Source: CAAGNP01 sp045603545 (GTDB taxonomy: Bacteria; Bacteroidota; Bacteroidia; Bacteroidales; UBA932). Taken from it: a stretch of 42,480 bases of DNA. The position numbers and the translations under genes are program-made. This document shows, piece by piece, positions 1-7,748 of this stretch (its first letter is position 1; each line of letters starts with the position of its first letter). The notes below the pieces were generated by a model. That model worked only from the letters and a program-made list of their open reading frames with translations, was not told the DNA's origin and did no database searches. The stretch lies in NCBI GenBank assembly GCA_045603545.1, contig JAZUMG010000020.1:1-42480 (forward strand), given 5' to 3'.

Positions 1-1
1 A

Positions 2-652
2 AATGAAGTTATATATATTGTAGATATTCCACAAAGTCATACAGCCCATCAGAATTTAAAGACAAAGCAATATCACAAGCGTTATTCAACTACGATTAAT
101 TCAATGGAGGATTACGAGATTCGAGATATTATGAATCGTAACATCCATCCTGATATAACTTTAGACTTTGAATTTCGACAAATAACAAAACAGGAATTAT
201 ATTGGATACAACCAACATATAATCCTCTATATGGTTCACCCATGCCTGCTCAGCCGCAAATAGTGCAAAGAGCAATATTGGTTCTAAATTGTATTCCTAG
301 AAATGTTGGAACAATTGTAGCAGAACATGTTCACTATTTTGTAAAATTACCCGGAAATATCGTTGCTGCAGGACAAGAGTTTGATATCGCAGAAGTGAAA
401 GACGGTTTTGTTACTATGCGTCGTGAAAACTTGTATTGTGATATTCTTGAAGGTAGCACTCCAACAAATATAAAGTATGGTTTTCCTCGTATTGTGCCGA
501 TACTTCCTGGTATGACAGGTGTACACAAAGGCATTGTCTTGCAACCAAATGCAAATCTTAATCAAGATATTGAAATAAGTTGGCGTTTGAATGCAGATGG
601 AGCATCTATCAAAAGTGGTAAAATCAAATTAAAAGATATACCAAGGAAATAA
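2..652 (+). CDS. AlbA_2 (Schlafen-like) domain protein, 5'-truncated by the window edge
   Basis: The reading frame is open from base 2, so the ATG at 104 is internal and the true start lies before the window. The visible part is about 216 residues. It begins with the end of a probable AlbA_2 domain, recognised from a strand ending in VDIP, a KRY segment and the MEDYEIRDIMNR signature that normally follows it. About 150 residues of unrecognised beta-rich sequence follow to the stop. AlbA_2 proteins are putative ATP/nucleic-acid-binding proteins found widely in bacterial accessory DNA, and some are linked to defence or regulation. The gene is much more AT-rich than the genes after 1.3 kb, which fits recent acquisition. 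The family call comes from sequence pattern only; the C-terminal part has no assigned function. Confidence 0.7.
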   Translation, partial: NEVIYIVDIPQSHTAHQNLKTKQYHKRYSTTINSMEDYEIRDIMNRNIHPDITLDFEFRQITKQELYWIQPTYNPLYGSPMPAQPQIVQRAILVLNCIPRNVGTIVAEHVHYFVKLPGNIVAAGQEFDIAEVKDGFVTMRRENLYCDILEGSTPTNIKYGFPRIVPILPGMTGVHKGIVLQPNANLNQDIEISWRLNADGASIKSGKIKLKDIPRK

Positions 653-671
653 TATTTTGCATTGTTTTACA

Positions 672-683
672 CCTACTAGTAGG
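672..683. repeat. 12-bp perfect palindrome
   Basis: CCTACTAGTAGG lies 20 bases after the AlbA_2 stop codon. It could be a protein-binding site or a scar at the edge of the AT-rich segment. It is too short to act as a terminator and has no T-run. Confidence 0.4.
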
Positions 684-743
684 GATTCCGAACTGAGGTG
701 GAACAAAATTTAGTGTACCTATTTCTGTTTCAAATTATTTCAC

Positions 744-751
744 TACCTTTG
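744..751 (+). promoter_or_regulatory. -7 promoter element for the ~0.8 kb RNA
   Basis: TACCTTTG matches the Bacteroidetes -7 consensus TAnnTTTG. The -33 region is poor (ATTT at 721-724, 19-nt spacer). Transcription should begin around 754-758. Confidence 0.45.
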
Positions 752-754
752 CAA

Positions 755-940
755 CAATGTAGGAACTCGACTCTGCGAGACACTGCAAAATGGTGCAGAA
801 TTTAGGTGGAGCAATTGCGGGAGATTACGTTTGTTGCAATTCTTTAATGCAAAGATATAGAGCCATTTAGAAATGAAATTCATTTCCTGGTGGCACCATA
901 GCCCACAAGCCTCAGAAAATCTCTGAGGCTTTTTCTTTTT
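755..940 (+). ncRNA. Candidate structured non-coding RNA, family not identified
   Basis: About 180 bases lie between a TACCTTTG -7 element and a strong intrinsic terminator, with no credible reading frame. Local hairpins are visible: CTCG 766-769 with CGAG 776-779, CTGC 783-786 with GCAG 795-798, and GAAATG 870-875 with CATTTC 881-886. The 9-base inverted pair 749-757/831-839 partly overlaps the promoter, so it may not be an RNA stem. I compared it by eye with tmRNA, RNase P RNA, SRP RNA and tRNA hallmarks and found none. The size would suit 6S RNA, but I cannot show the required long interrupted hairpin. A leader of the DUF4234 gene is unlikely, because that gene has its own promoter after the terminator. 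Confidence 0.45.
907..940 (+). terminator. Rho-independent terminator
   Basis: A 9-bp stem (AAGCCTCAG 907-915 with CTGAGGCTT 923-931) with a 7-base loop is followed by a T-rich tract to 940. It ends the RNA transcribed from about 755. Confidence 0.85.
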
Positions 941-1202
941 ACCCCCTCCAACCTCTCCACTGGGGAGGGCAGGTCGTTTTGCTCCGGCGTTTTTTCAGCT
1001 GTGCGGTATTTTGACCTTTATTTGTTACAGCTCGGGTCGGAAAGGGGCTTTTGCCTCGTTTTTGGGCACCACTGTGATGTTTTTTAAGAGTTTTCCGTTA
1101 CAGCTGTCAGCTATAGTGTGTATGTGTATGGGGGTCGTGAAATTCGGTGGCCACATTGTCTCTGTCTGGCGATGCGGCCAAGGGTGATGGGTGTGGCTTC
1201 TC
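941..1202. other. Intergenic stretch without a gene
   Basis: No convincing reading frame or RNA was found. A GTG-initiated in-frame extension of the next gene begins at 1147, but it would overlap that gene's promoter and has a low-quality N-terminus. A CCCTCC/GGAGGG inverted repeat at roughly 944-969 can form a weak hairpin without a T-run. Confidence 0.5.
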
Positions 1203-1233
1203 TTTGATTTTCAGTGTTATTTTATTAAATTTG
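1203..1233 (+). promoter_or_regulatory. Promoter of the DUF4234 gene
   Basis: TTTG at 1203-1206, a 19-nt spacer and TAAATTTG at 1226-1233 match both halves of the Bacteroidetes promoter. The start codon at 1279 is about 40 nt beyond the expected transcription start. This supports choosing ATG 1279 over the upstream GTG. Confidence 0.75.
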
Positions 1234-1278
1234 TCAAGCTTAAAACTTTTAATAACGCTTAATAACTTAATCTTGATT

Positions 1279-1704
1279 ATGGAAATAATTCAAAACACCC
1301 CTCCTGCTTTGCAGTTGCCCACAAGCCGTGGTCTTGTCAAGATGATACTTTTGGGTATTGTAACCCTTGGTATCTACCCCTTGGTGGTTTATTCTAAGAT
1401 TTCAACAGAGATCAACACTGTGGCCTCAAAATATGACGGGCAGCATACTATGCACTATTGTCTGATCTATTTTATTTTCTCGTGGCTGACTTTGGGTATT
1501 GTCCCTCTGATATGGTATCACAAAATATCGGCCCGTATAGGGAATGAGTTGAAAAGGCGTAGCATTACCTATGACTTCGGTGCATCTGATTTTTGGCTAT
1601 GGAATATTCTTGGCTCCTTGATTATCGTGGGTCCCTTTATCTATATTCATAAGTTTATGCACGCTATGAACCATTTGAATGCAGATTACAATCAGAAAGG
1701 GTGA
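1279..1704 (+). CDS. DUF4234-type small membrane protein
   Basis: This is a 141-residue inner-membrane protein. After a short polar N-terminus come four hydrophobic segments, arranged as two similar halves: a first hairpin ending in a VVYSKIS motif and a second ending in WYHKISARI. The Gly-Ile-Tyr-Pro/Gly-Ile-Val-Pro turns followed by a Lys-Ile-Ser helix are characteristic of DUF4234. The biochemical role is unknown. I chose ATG 1279 because a full promoter sits at 1203-1233; the frame is open back to GTG 1147, but that extension would overlap the promoter. The gene is alone and ends at a bidirectional terminator shared with the convergent DUF2147 gene. Confidence 0.75.
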   Translation: MEIIQNTPPALQLPTSRGLVKMILLGIVTLGIYPLVVYSKISTEINTVASKYDGQHTMHYCLIYFIFSWLTLGIVPLIWYHKISARIGNELKRRSITYDFGASDFWLWNILGSLIIVGPFIYIHKFMHAMNHLNADYNQKG

Positions 1705-1730
1705 CATTGACAGTATCAGGCATAGGTAAA

Positions 1731-1753
1731 AAAAGGCGGGACTCCCGCCTTTT
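1731..1753. terminator. Bidirectional terminator
   Basis: A perfect 10-bp stem (AAAAGGCGGG with CCCGCCTTTT) and a 3-base loop sit between two convergent genes. The run is T4 on the plus strand and T7 on the minus strand, so it should work best for the minus-strand DUF2147 gene. Confidence 0.85.
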
Positions 1754-1776
1754 CTGTATGTATATCTGTAGCCGAG

Positions 1777-2205
1777 TTACTCCACTCTGAACCAGTCCAT
1801 GGTACGGCCAAGGAGACCTTTTTTGTCGAGGGATCCGCGGACTTTCAGGGTGTTCCCTTCCACTTTCATCGAGCAGTTGTAGGTCTTGCCGTTGCCCGGA
1901 TCGTAGATTTTGCCACCCGAGTACTCTCCATCTGCAGCTTTAAGTCCGTGAAGCATATTCAGACCGATAAGCTGACGGCTGCGGAGTGCTTTGTCGGGGT
2001 TATTGTTGTCTACAGCAGGAGATCCGTCTGCTTCGGTGGGTTTCTCGAGCCATACGATGCGGCCGTTGAATACATCACCATCCTGGTATACCTCTACGAT
2101 AGCGCTGCCATCTTCCAGTTTCCATTTTCCGATAACGTCCTGTGCCATAGCGGCAGATGCACTCATAACTACAAGCAGAAGTGCGCAATAAATTCTTTTC
2201 ATCAT
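1777..2205 (-). CDS. DUF2147 family exported protein
   Basis: This is a 142-residue protein with a clear Sec signal peptide (residues 1-21, ending in SAAMA). The mature part starts with the GKWK strand typical of DUF2147 and contains the family's conserved segments: a NGRIVWL strand, an NPDKALRSR stretch, IYDPxNGKTY and a C-terminal TMDWFRVE. The fold is a small lipocalin-like beta-barrel, and the protein should act in the periplasm or at the outer membrane. The function of the family is not established. The gene has its own promoter element (2234-2241) and terminator, so it is probably transcribed independently of the aminotransferase 46 bases upstream, although read-through is possible. Confidence 0.85.
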   Translation of the reverse strand: MMKRIYCALLLVVMSASAAMAQDVIGKWKLEDGSAIVEVYQDGDVFNGRIVWLEKPTEADGSPAVDNNNPDKALRSRQLIGLNMLHGLKAADGEYSGGKIYDPGNGKTYNCSMKVEGNTLKVRGSLDKKGLLGRTMDWFRVE

Positions 2206-2233
2206 AAAACAGGTTTTAGTCGTTAATAGTGTG

Positions 2234-2241
2234 CAAAGTTA
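2234..2241 (-). promoter_or_regulatory. -7 promoter element of the DUF2147 gene
   Basis: On the minus strand this reads TAACTTTG, a match to TAnnTTTG, 29 bases upstream of the start codon. No good -33 TTTG is visible. It overlaps the gap after the aminotransferase stop. Confidence 0.5.
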
Positions 2242-2251
2242 CTATTTGCAG

Positions 2252-3427
2252 TTATTTGCCTATTGCCTCTTTGACTCTTTCTATTGCCTCTTTGACGACA
2301 CTGCGGGGTGCCCCGACATTGAATCTCATATGTCCTTCTCCCCCCGGGCTGAACATCTCCCCGTCATTCAGGGCGAGTCTTGCTTTGTTTACGAACAGGT
2401 CCACCAGCTCTTCGTGACCAAGACCCAGTCCACGGCAGTCGAGCCATACCAGGAACGATGCCTGAGGACGCAGTGGCTTGATCTGAGGGATGTTGGTGGC
2501 GCAATATTCTATCAGGAAGTCAATATTGCCCTGCACATATTTGAGCATTTGGCGGCGCCACTCTTCCCCTTGTTTGAGTGCTGCCATAGTGGCAATGGTG
2601 GAGAAGATCGGGGGATCGTTGAATTCGTTGGCACCGAGCCAGCCATAGAACTTCTCTCGCAGCTGGTCATTAGGGACTACTGCCCAGGAGCTGACGATCC
2701 CCGCTATATTGAAAGTTTTAGATGGTGATGCGAAGGTGATGCTGCAGGCTGCCGCCTCTTCGGACACCGATGCAAACGGGATGTGCTTATGTCCGTATAG
2801 TGCCATATCGCAATGGATCTCATCCGCTATCACGATGATTCCGCGGGAGTGGCAGATATGTGCCAGCCGGCGCAATGTCTCCCTGTCCCATACCAGCCCT
2901 GCAGGGTTATGAGGGTTTGAGAGGATGAGCATTCTGCATTTGTCGTCACACACCTTTTCCAGTTGGTCGAAGTCCATCGAGTAGCCACCATCGGGGTTCT
3001 CTTTGAGAGGGTTGAAGACAATCTCCCTGTTGTTACCTCTGGGTACCAGTCTGAACGGGTGGTACACCGGGGGCTGGATGATGATCTTCTCATCAGGGGC
3101 GACAAGTGCATTGATCGCCATACCGATCCCTTTGACGATGCCGGGGATGTAGGTTAGCCACTCGGTCTTTACCTCCCACTGGTGGTGGTCGAAGATCCAT
3201 TTCTGTATGGTGCTCCAGTAATCTTTTGGCTCTGCTGTGTAGCCGAATACCGGGTGATCCAGCCTCTTGCGGATAGCCTCAATTATGAAATCGGGTGTCT
3301 GGAAATCCATATCTGCGACCCACATAGGGATGAGGTCGTCTCTGCCGAAAAATTTGTCAAGTGCATCGCACTTGAGGGCTCCCGATCCGCGGCGGTCGGT
3401 GATCTGATTGAAATCGTATTGTTGCAT
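2252..3427 (-). CDS. patB: PatB/MalY-type PLP-dependent C-S lyase (aminotransferase fold type I)
   Basis: This 391-residue protein is full length for the MalY/PatB group, which cleaves cystathionine or cysteine conjugates to a thiol, pyruvate and ammonia. The family features are present: an N-terminal DRRGSGALKCD stretch followed by WVADMDF, the NPHNPAG segment (171-177), the PLP-interacting Asp in ADEIHCDM (D202) and the Schiff-base lysine in ASPSKTFNIAG (K237). It starts 4 bases after the potD stop and is the last gene of the polyamine-type ABC operon, so the two are probably co-translated. This is an unusual partner for a polyamine transporter. It could act on a sulfur-containing amine or amino acid brought in by the system, but that is inference. 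Cytoplasmic. Confidence 0.88.
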   Translation of the reverse strand: MQQYDFNQITDRRGSGALKCDALDKFFGRDDLIPMWVADMDFQTPDFIIEAIRKRLDHPVFGYTAEPKDYWSTIQKWIFDHHQWEVKTEWLTYIPGIVKGIGMAINALVAPDEKIIIQPPVYHPFRLVPRGNNREIVFNPLKENPDGGYSMDFDQLEKVCDDKCRMLILSNPHNPAGLVWDRETLRRLAHICHSRGIIVIADEIHCDMALYGHKHIPFASVSEEAAACSITFASPSKTFNIAGIVSSWAVVPNDQLREKFYGWLGANEFNDPPIFSTIATMAALKQGEEWRRQMLKYVQGNIDFLIEYCATNIPQIKPLRPQASFLVWLDCRGLGLGHEELVDLFVNKARLALNDGEMFSPGGEGHMRFNVGAPRSVVKEAIERVKEAIGK

Positions 3428-3431
3428 AATG

Positions 3432-4763
3432 TTATCTTCTTCTGAATCTCATCTGGCGGCGGGAGTGGCGGACACGTTTGATGATACCTGCTACAAACAG
3501 ACCTCCGAAGGCAATAAAGATTATAATCAGCATCCAGCTGTTGAATTTGTTCCCTTTTACGCGGGACCACATAGCCATCAGAACTTCAGTCCTGTCGCCA
3601 CCGTCGTGCATCATTCCGCATCTCTCTATGGTGTTGATATCCGGGTATAGTATAGGGTTTGCCACTACATTTGTGGCCTCTTCTCCGAAGAAGTAGCTGA
3701 TGTCGATGGTATCTTCATATCCCCCCTCTACGGCATAGTCCTGTGCCCATTCGAGCACCTCCGGTGTGCTGATGACACTTACATATCCGACCTCCTCCAT
3801 ATTGCGGATAGCATTTTCGGGCTTGCACATAAAGTTTATGAAGTATGATGCAGCTTTGGGATTCTTTGCATATTTGGGGATTACCCATCCGTCAAACCAT
3901 ACGATCGACCCTTCGGAGGGGACGTGGTAGTCAAGTTCCACCCCCACTGCGGCTGCCTCCTCTATGGCCCACGCCGCATCGCCGCTCCACGACAGGTTGA
4001 GCCAGGCCACCTCTTTGGTCATAAACTCTTTGCCGAAGTCGGCTTCCCATCCTGCCACATAGGGCTTGGCCTGCATAAGAAGCCCCTCTACTTCTGCGAT
4101 GGATTCGTCGCTGTTGTCGTACATAAGTGAGTCAAGATGGATCTCTCCGCTGCGTAGTCTGTCCTGATTGGCGTAGATGAGAAGTGGGGAGTATACATCC
4201 CTGAATGCATCTTTGATGAGGAGTTTTTTGTCAAATTTCGGGTTCCATAGGGCTGACCAGGTATCCACCTCTTCACGCTCCACATATCTGGTGTTATATA
4301 GGAATCCGTTGGTTCCCCACATATAACCCACTGCGTAGTCATTGGCATCGTTGCCGTGAGCCTCCATCTTCTCAAACAGGTGGTAGATATAGGGTGATAC
4401 GTGGTGCATATAATTCGGTGTCTGCCCGAACTCTTTATTGATGGGGAGGAGAAGGTCCTTGCTCAGCATCCTCTCGATGATGTAGTCAGACGGGCATACC
4501 ACATCAAAGTCCTCTTTTCCCCGCTCTATTTTGGCAAGCATAATCTCATTCACGTCGAAAAGCTGGTACACCACTTTGACCTCTTCTCCCGTCTGCTCGA
4601 GGTACCACTCTTCAAATTCTGAGATAAGCTCTTCGTCGATATAGTCTGCCCAGTTATATACTTTAAGGATCGACTGGCGCTGCTGGTCAGCACTGCTGCA
4701 CCCGCTGATAAGGGAAATCCCTATGATGGCTGACGCAATAAGTTTGAAAATACACTTTATCAT
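3432..4763 (-). CDS. potD: PotD-like polyamine ABC transporter binding protein with lipid and C-terminal membrane anchors
   Basis: This is a 443-residue binding protein of the spermidine/putrescine family. The N-terminus is a lipoprotein signal ending in LISGC (C22). The mature domain begins with VYNWADYI, whose Trp corresponds to a polyamine-contacting residue of PotD. It continues through VCPSDYIIERM, an SWSGDAAWA segment and IVWFDGWVIPKYAKN, the equivalent of the PotD Trp/Asp pair that holds the amine. It is about 80 residues longer than typical PotD. The extra C-terminus contains a hydrophobic helix (about 407-427) followed by an Arg-rich tail, which predicts a second anchor in the inner membrane. 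It overlaps potC by 4 bases (ATGA). The transported compound is inferred from homology only. Confidence 0.88.
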   Translation of the reverse strand: MIKCIFKLIASAIIGISLISGCSSADQQRQSILKVYNWADYIDEELISEFEEWYLEQTGEEVKVVYQLFDVNEIMLAKIERGKEDFDVVCPSDYIIERMLSKDLLLPINKEFGQTPNYMHHVSPYIYHLFEKMEAHGNDANDYAVGYMWGTNGFLYNTRYVEREEVDTWSALWNPKFDKKLLIKDAFRDVYSPLLIYANQDRLRSGEIHLDSLMYDNSDESIAEVEGLLMQAKPYVAGWEADFGKEFMTKEVAWLNLSWSGDAAWAIEEAAAVGVELDYHVPSEGSIVWFDGWVIPKYAKNPKAASYFINFMCKPENAIRNMEEVGYVSVISTPEVLEWAQDYAVEGGYEDTIDISYFFGEEATNVVANPILYPDINTIERCGMMHDGGDRTEVLMAMWSRVKGNKFNSWMLIIIFIAFGGLFVAGIIKRVRHSRRQMRFRRR

Positions 4764-5566
4764 AGATTCTCAACTCTCTTTCTGTTACGCTCCGAGCGTA
4801 CATTTATAACAATAAGCAGTATCAGCACTGTCACAAATATGATGGTGGACAGTGGTCTCAATTCGGGGGTAAGACCACCTTTGCGGGCATCTGCATAGAT
4901 ATATGTGGAGAGGGTCTCCAGCCCTTCGGTACCCTTGGTGAAGAGGGTGACTGCGAAGTCATCGATCGACAGGGTAAATGCCATAATGAAGCCGCTGATC
5001 ATACCCGATTTGAGTTCGGGGAGAATTACCTTCCTCATCGCTTGTGCAGGGGTGGCCCCCAGGTCGAGGGCAGCTTCGTATATGTTAGGGTTCATCTGCA
5101 GGAGGCGTGGCATCACGCACAATACCACATAGGGGGTACAGAATGTGATGTGTGCCAGGATCACAGTGGTGAAGCCCTGAGTGATCCCCAGACTCACGAA
5201 GAGGAGGAAGAGTGATATACCAGTGATGATGTCGGGGTTGAGCATAGGTATATTGTTCAGGGTGTTCATCATCGCTTTCCTCCTTCCGCGGAGATTATGG
5301 ATGCCTATGGCAGCTATGGTCCCGAGGATGGTGGAGAAGATGGCTGCCAGCACAGCTATGATGAGGGTGTTCTGAATGGCGCTCATCAGGGAGTGGTGCG
5401 ATCCCGATGTGAAAAGGGAGGTGTAAAGTTTGGTGGAGAATCCGGTCCAGTTACCCAATACTTTAGCCTCTGTAAATGAGAATATGGCGATAATCAGGAT
5501 AGGTGAATAGAGCATTATCAGCAATATCCACAAATACGACTGGGCGATCAATTTTTTTATTTTCAT
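4760..5566 (-). CDS. potC: Polyamine-type ABC transporter permease PotC
   Basis: This 268-residue inner-membrane permease has about six hydrophobic helices and the usual PotC size. The EAA loop that contacts the ATPase is seen as EAALDLGATPAQAMRKVILPELKSG, here quoted in overlapping parts: EAALDLGATPAQ and KVILPELKSG. A FTLSIDDFAVTLF segment typical of PotC follows. The start codon overlaps the potB stop as TAATG, and the stop overlaps the potD start as ATGA, so translation of the three genes is coupled. With PotB it forms the channel for the amine delivered by PotD. Confidence 0.93.
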   Translation of the reverse strand: MKIKKLIAQSYLWILLIMLYSPILIIAIFSFTEAKVLGNWTGFSTKLYTSLFTSGSHHSLMSAIQNTLIIAVLAAIFSTILGTIAAIGIHNLRGRRKAMMNTLNNIPMLNPDIITGISLFLLFVSLGITQGFTTVILAHITFCTPYVVLCVMPRLLQMNPNIYEAALDLGATPAQAMRKVILPELKSGMISGFIMAFTLSIDDFAVTLFTKGTEGLETLSTYIYADARKGGLTPELRPLSTIIFVTVLILLIVINVRSERNRKRVENL

Positions 5567-6363
5567 TATATGAGCCCTCCATCGTTAGCGGAAGCCACCT
5601 CTTTTTTGTCAGAGAATACCTCCATAGCAAGAATAAATACAAGCATAATGAGTGACAGGACTGCACCATAGTTCCACATACCGTTGTTTATGTTCTCCTG
5701 GATAGTGGTACCGAAGAGTTTGATGGTGTTCATAGTCAGGAGCTCGGCGATGGCGAAAGTGGAGATGGTAGGCATAAATACCATCATAATACCGCTCATC
5801 ACACCGGGCATCGAGAGGGGAATCACCACTTTCCTGAACACTGTAACGGGGTTTGCCCCAAGATCCTGTGCAGCCTCTATGTAGCTGTGGTCCATTTTTG
5901 CCATTGTGTTGTATATAGGGTAAATCATGAACGGAAGGAAGTTGTATACCATTCCGAAGATGAGTGCCCCCTGACCAAGCGGGACGCGTATGAAATCAAA
6001 GAGTGCCACTGTGGCAAGTGTGCGGACCAGAATATTGATCCACATCGGCAAAATGAAGAGCAGCACCATCACTTGCGAGCGGCAGAGTGATTTGTTGCTC
6101 AGAATATATGCTGCGGGATAGCCGAGCAGTAGGCAGAAGAGGGTGGTGATGATGGCTATGCCTATGGAGTATACAAATGTGTTTGCATCCTCCGGGCTCG
6201 AGAAGAATTTGATGAAGTTTGTGAATGAGAACTCACCGTCATTGTTCTGGAAGGCATAGATGAATATCAGCACCAGCGGAAGCACCACGAATACCAGCAT
6301 GAAAAGAAAGTATGGTATCGACCAGTTGCTCCTTTTGGTGAATATTTTGGCTAACCATTTCAT
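5566..6363 (-). CDS. potB: Polyamine-type ABC transporter permease PotB
   Basis: This is a 265-residue permease with an N-terminal polar stretch, a helix rich in Val/Leu (about 18-37) and five further membrane helices. The EAA motif is visible as EAAQDLGANPVTVFRKVVIPLSMPG, here in parts: EAAQDLGANPV and RKVVIPLSMPG. It pairs with PotC as the second channel subunit. It overlaps the potA stop by 4 bases and potC by 1 base. Length and order (A-B-C-D) match the classical potABCD operon. Confidence 0.93.
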   Translation of the reverse strand: MKWLAKIFTKRSNWSIPYFLFMLVFVVLPLVLIFIYAFQNNDGEFSFTNFIKFFSSPEDANTFVYSIGIAIITTLFCLLLGYPAAYILSNKSLCRSQVMVLLFILPMWINILVRTLATVALFDFIRVPLGQGALIFGMVYNFLPFMIYPIYNTMAKMDHSYIEAAQDLGANPVTVFRKVVIPLSMPGVMSGIMMVFMPTISTFAIAELLTMNTIKLFGTTIQENINNGMWNYGAVLSLIMLVFILAMEVFSDKKEVASANDGGLI

Positions 6364-7748
6364 AGCAAGGTGATTTTAAGGTCCTCAGGGAGGATTCGTA
6401 CACTTACAAGGTCCCTGTTGTCCCATACGTCATTTGTATCTACATATATGTTCTCTCCTGTCTCTGTGCGGACTGTCAGGTGATAGTGATTACCCTTGTA
6501 TAGGATAAAGCGGACATCTCCGAGAAGATTGCCGTCCTCTTCATTGTCCATAAGGTCTATCTTGTCGAAGGCTACCTCCACTTTAACTTTCTCTCCACCT
6601 TCGATACCCTCTATCTCATCACATAGGAATGAGGTGTCAAGGATCTCCACGTGGGTCTTGTCGATCATTTTGCCTACAAATGTGTTGGTGGTACGCTCTT
6701 TCTCCATCACATGGATATCTACAGGCTTGATGATCATACCCACTTCGCTTCCCACTTCAAAAGCATTGTAGTCCTGGATGAGTATTTCATATCCATTCTC
6801 GGTAAGTACCACTATCTCGTAATGGACACCCTTGAAGATGCAGGACTGTACAGTGCCGGTAAACATGGCCGATGTGGTATTGTTAAGGATATATACATCC
6901 TCCGGACGGATAACCACATCCACAGGGGCGTTCTCGCCGAAGCCCGAATCGACGCACTCGAACTCGTGTCCGAGGAAAGAGACAAGTTTGTCCTTTATCA
7001 TAACACCATTGAGGATGTTGCTCTCCCCGATAAAGTCGGCAACGAATGAGTTTTTAGGCTCATTATATATATCCATAGGGGTGCCGATCTGCTGGACAGT
7101 ACCTTCACTCATCACCACGATGGTGTCACTGAGAGTGAGGGCCTCCTCCTGGTCGTGTGTTACATATATGAATGTGATACCCAGAGTCTTGTGCATCTCC
7201 TTGAGCTCCATCTGCATATCCTTGCGCATCTTGAGGTCAAGGGCTGCAAGTGGCTCGTCGAGAAGAAGCACCTGAGGCCTGTTGACGATGGCTCTTGCTA
7301 TGGCTACCCTCTGCTGCTGACCACCGGAGAGGGAGTTGATGTCCCTCCACTCATAGTCGATCATACCCACCATCTTGAGGGCTTTGCGTACACGCATATC
7401 TATCTCATCCTCCTGAACTTTCTGCAGTTTCAGGCCGAAAGCGATGTTGTCGTAGACATTGAGGTAGGGGAAGAGGGCGTAACGCTGGAATACTGTATTC
7501 ACAGGGCGTTTGTGGGGTGGGGTATTGGTGATGTCTTCCCCATTGATTTTTATCTCACCTTGGTCGGCATTGCCGAATCCGGCCAAAAGCCTCAAGAGTG
7601 TCGTCTTTCCGCATCCGGAAGGTCCCAGGATGGTTACAAACTCTCCGCGTTTTACGGAAATGCTCACATCGTCCAGTACACACTTGTCTCCGAAGTGTTT
7701 TGAGATGTGGTTAAACTCAATGATGTAGTCGTTCTCGTTATTTGTCAT
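6360..7748 (-). CDS. potA: Polyamine-type ABC transporter ATPase PotA, with extended C-terminus
   Basis: This is a 462-residue ATPase. It has Walker A GPSGCGKTT (42-50), a Q-loop at Q88, the ABC signature LSGGQQQ (140-146), Walker B LLLDEP (161-166), a D-loop and the switch histidine H198 in VTHDQEEA. The nucleotide-binding domain ends near residue 240. Two TOBE-like beta modules follow instead of one: the first has VDVVIRPEDVYIL, the second ends in SVRILPEDLKITLL. The protein is about 90 residues longer than E. coli PotA because of the second module. Such modules often serve regulation or substrate sensing. It overlaps the upstream barrel gene and potB by 4 bases each. Confidence 0.93.
   Translation of the reverse strand: MTNNENDYIIEFNHISKHFGDKCVLDDVSISVKRGEFVTILGPSGCGKTTLLRLLAGFGNADQGEIKINGEDITNTPPHKRPVNTVFQRYALFPYLNVYDNIAFGLKLQKVQEDEIDMRVRKALKMVGMIDYEWRDINSLSGGQQQRVAIARAIVNRPQVLLLDEPLAALDLKMRKDMQMELKEMHKTLGITFIYVTHDQEEALTLSDTIVVMSEGTVQQIGTPMDIYNEPKNSFVADFIGESNILNGVMIKDKLVSFLGHEFECVDSGFGENAPVDVVIRPEDVYILNNTTSAMFTGTVQSCIFKGVHYEIVVLTENGYEILIQDYNAFEVGSEVGMIIKPVDIHVMEKERTTNTFVGKMIDKTHVEILDTSFLCDEIEGIEGGEKVKVEVAFDKIDLMDNEEDGNLLGDVRFILYKGNHYHLTVRTETGENIYVDTNDVWDNRDLVSVRILPEDLKITLL

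Noticed and set aside
755..940. Reading the ~0.8 kb RNA as tmRNA, RNase P RNA or SRP RNA
   Set aside because: No tRNA-like ends with a tag frame, no RNase P core and no SRP domain IV loop could be seen.
943..970. CCCTCC/GGAGGG hairpin as a second terminator
   Set aside because: It lacks a T-run, and the terminator at 907-940 already ends the transcript.
1147..1278. GTG-initiated N-terminal extension of the DUF4234 gene
   Set aside because: A full promoter (1203-1233) lies inside it and the added residues have no family pattern.
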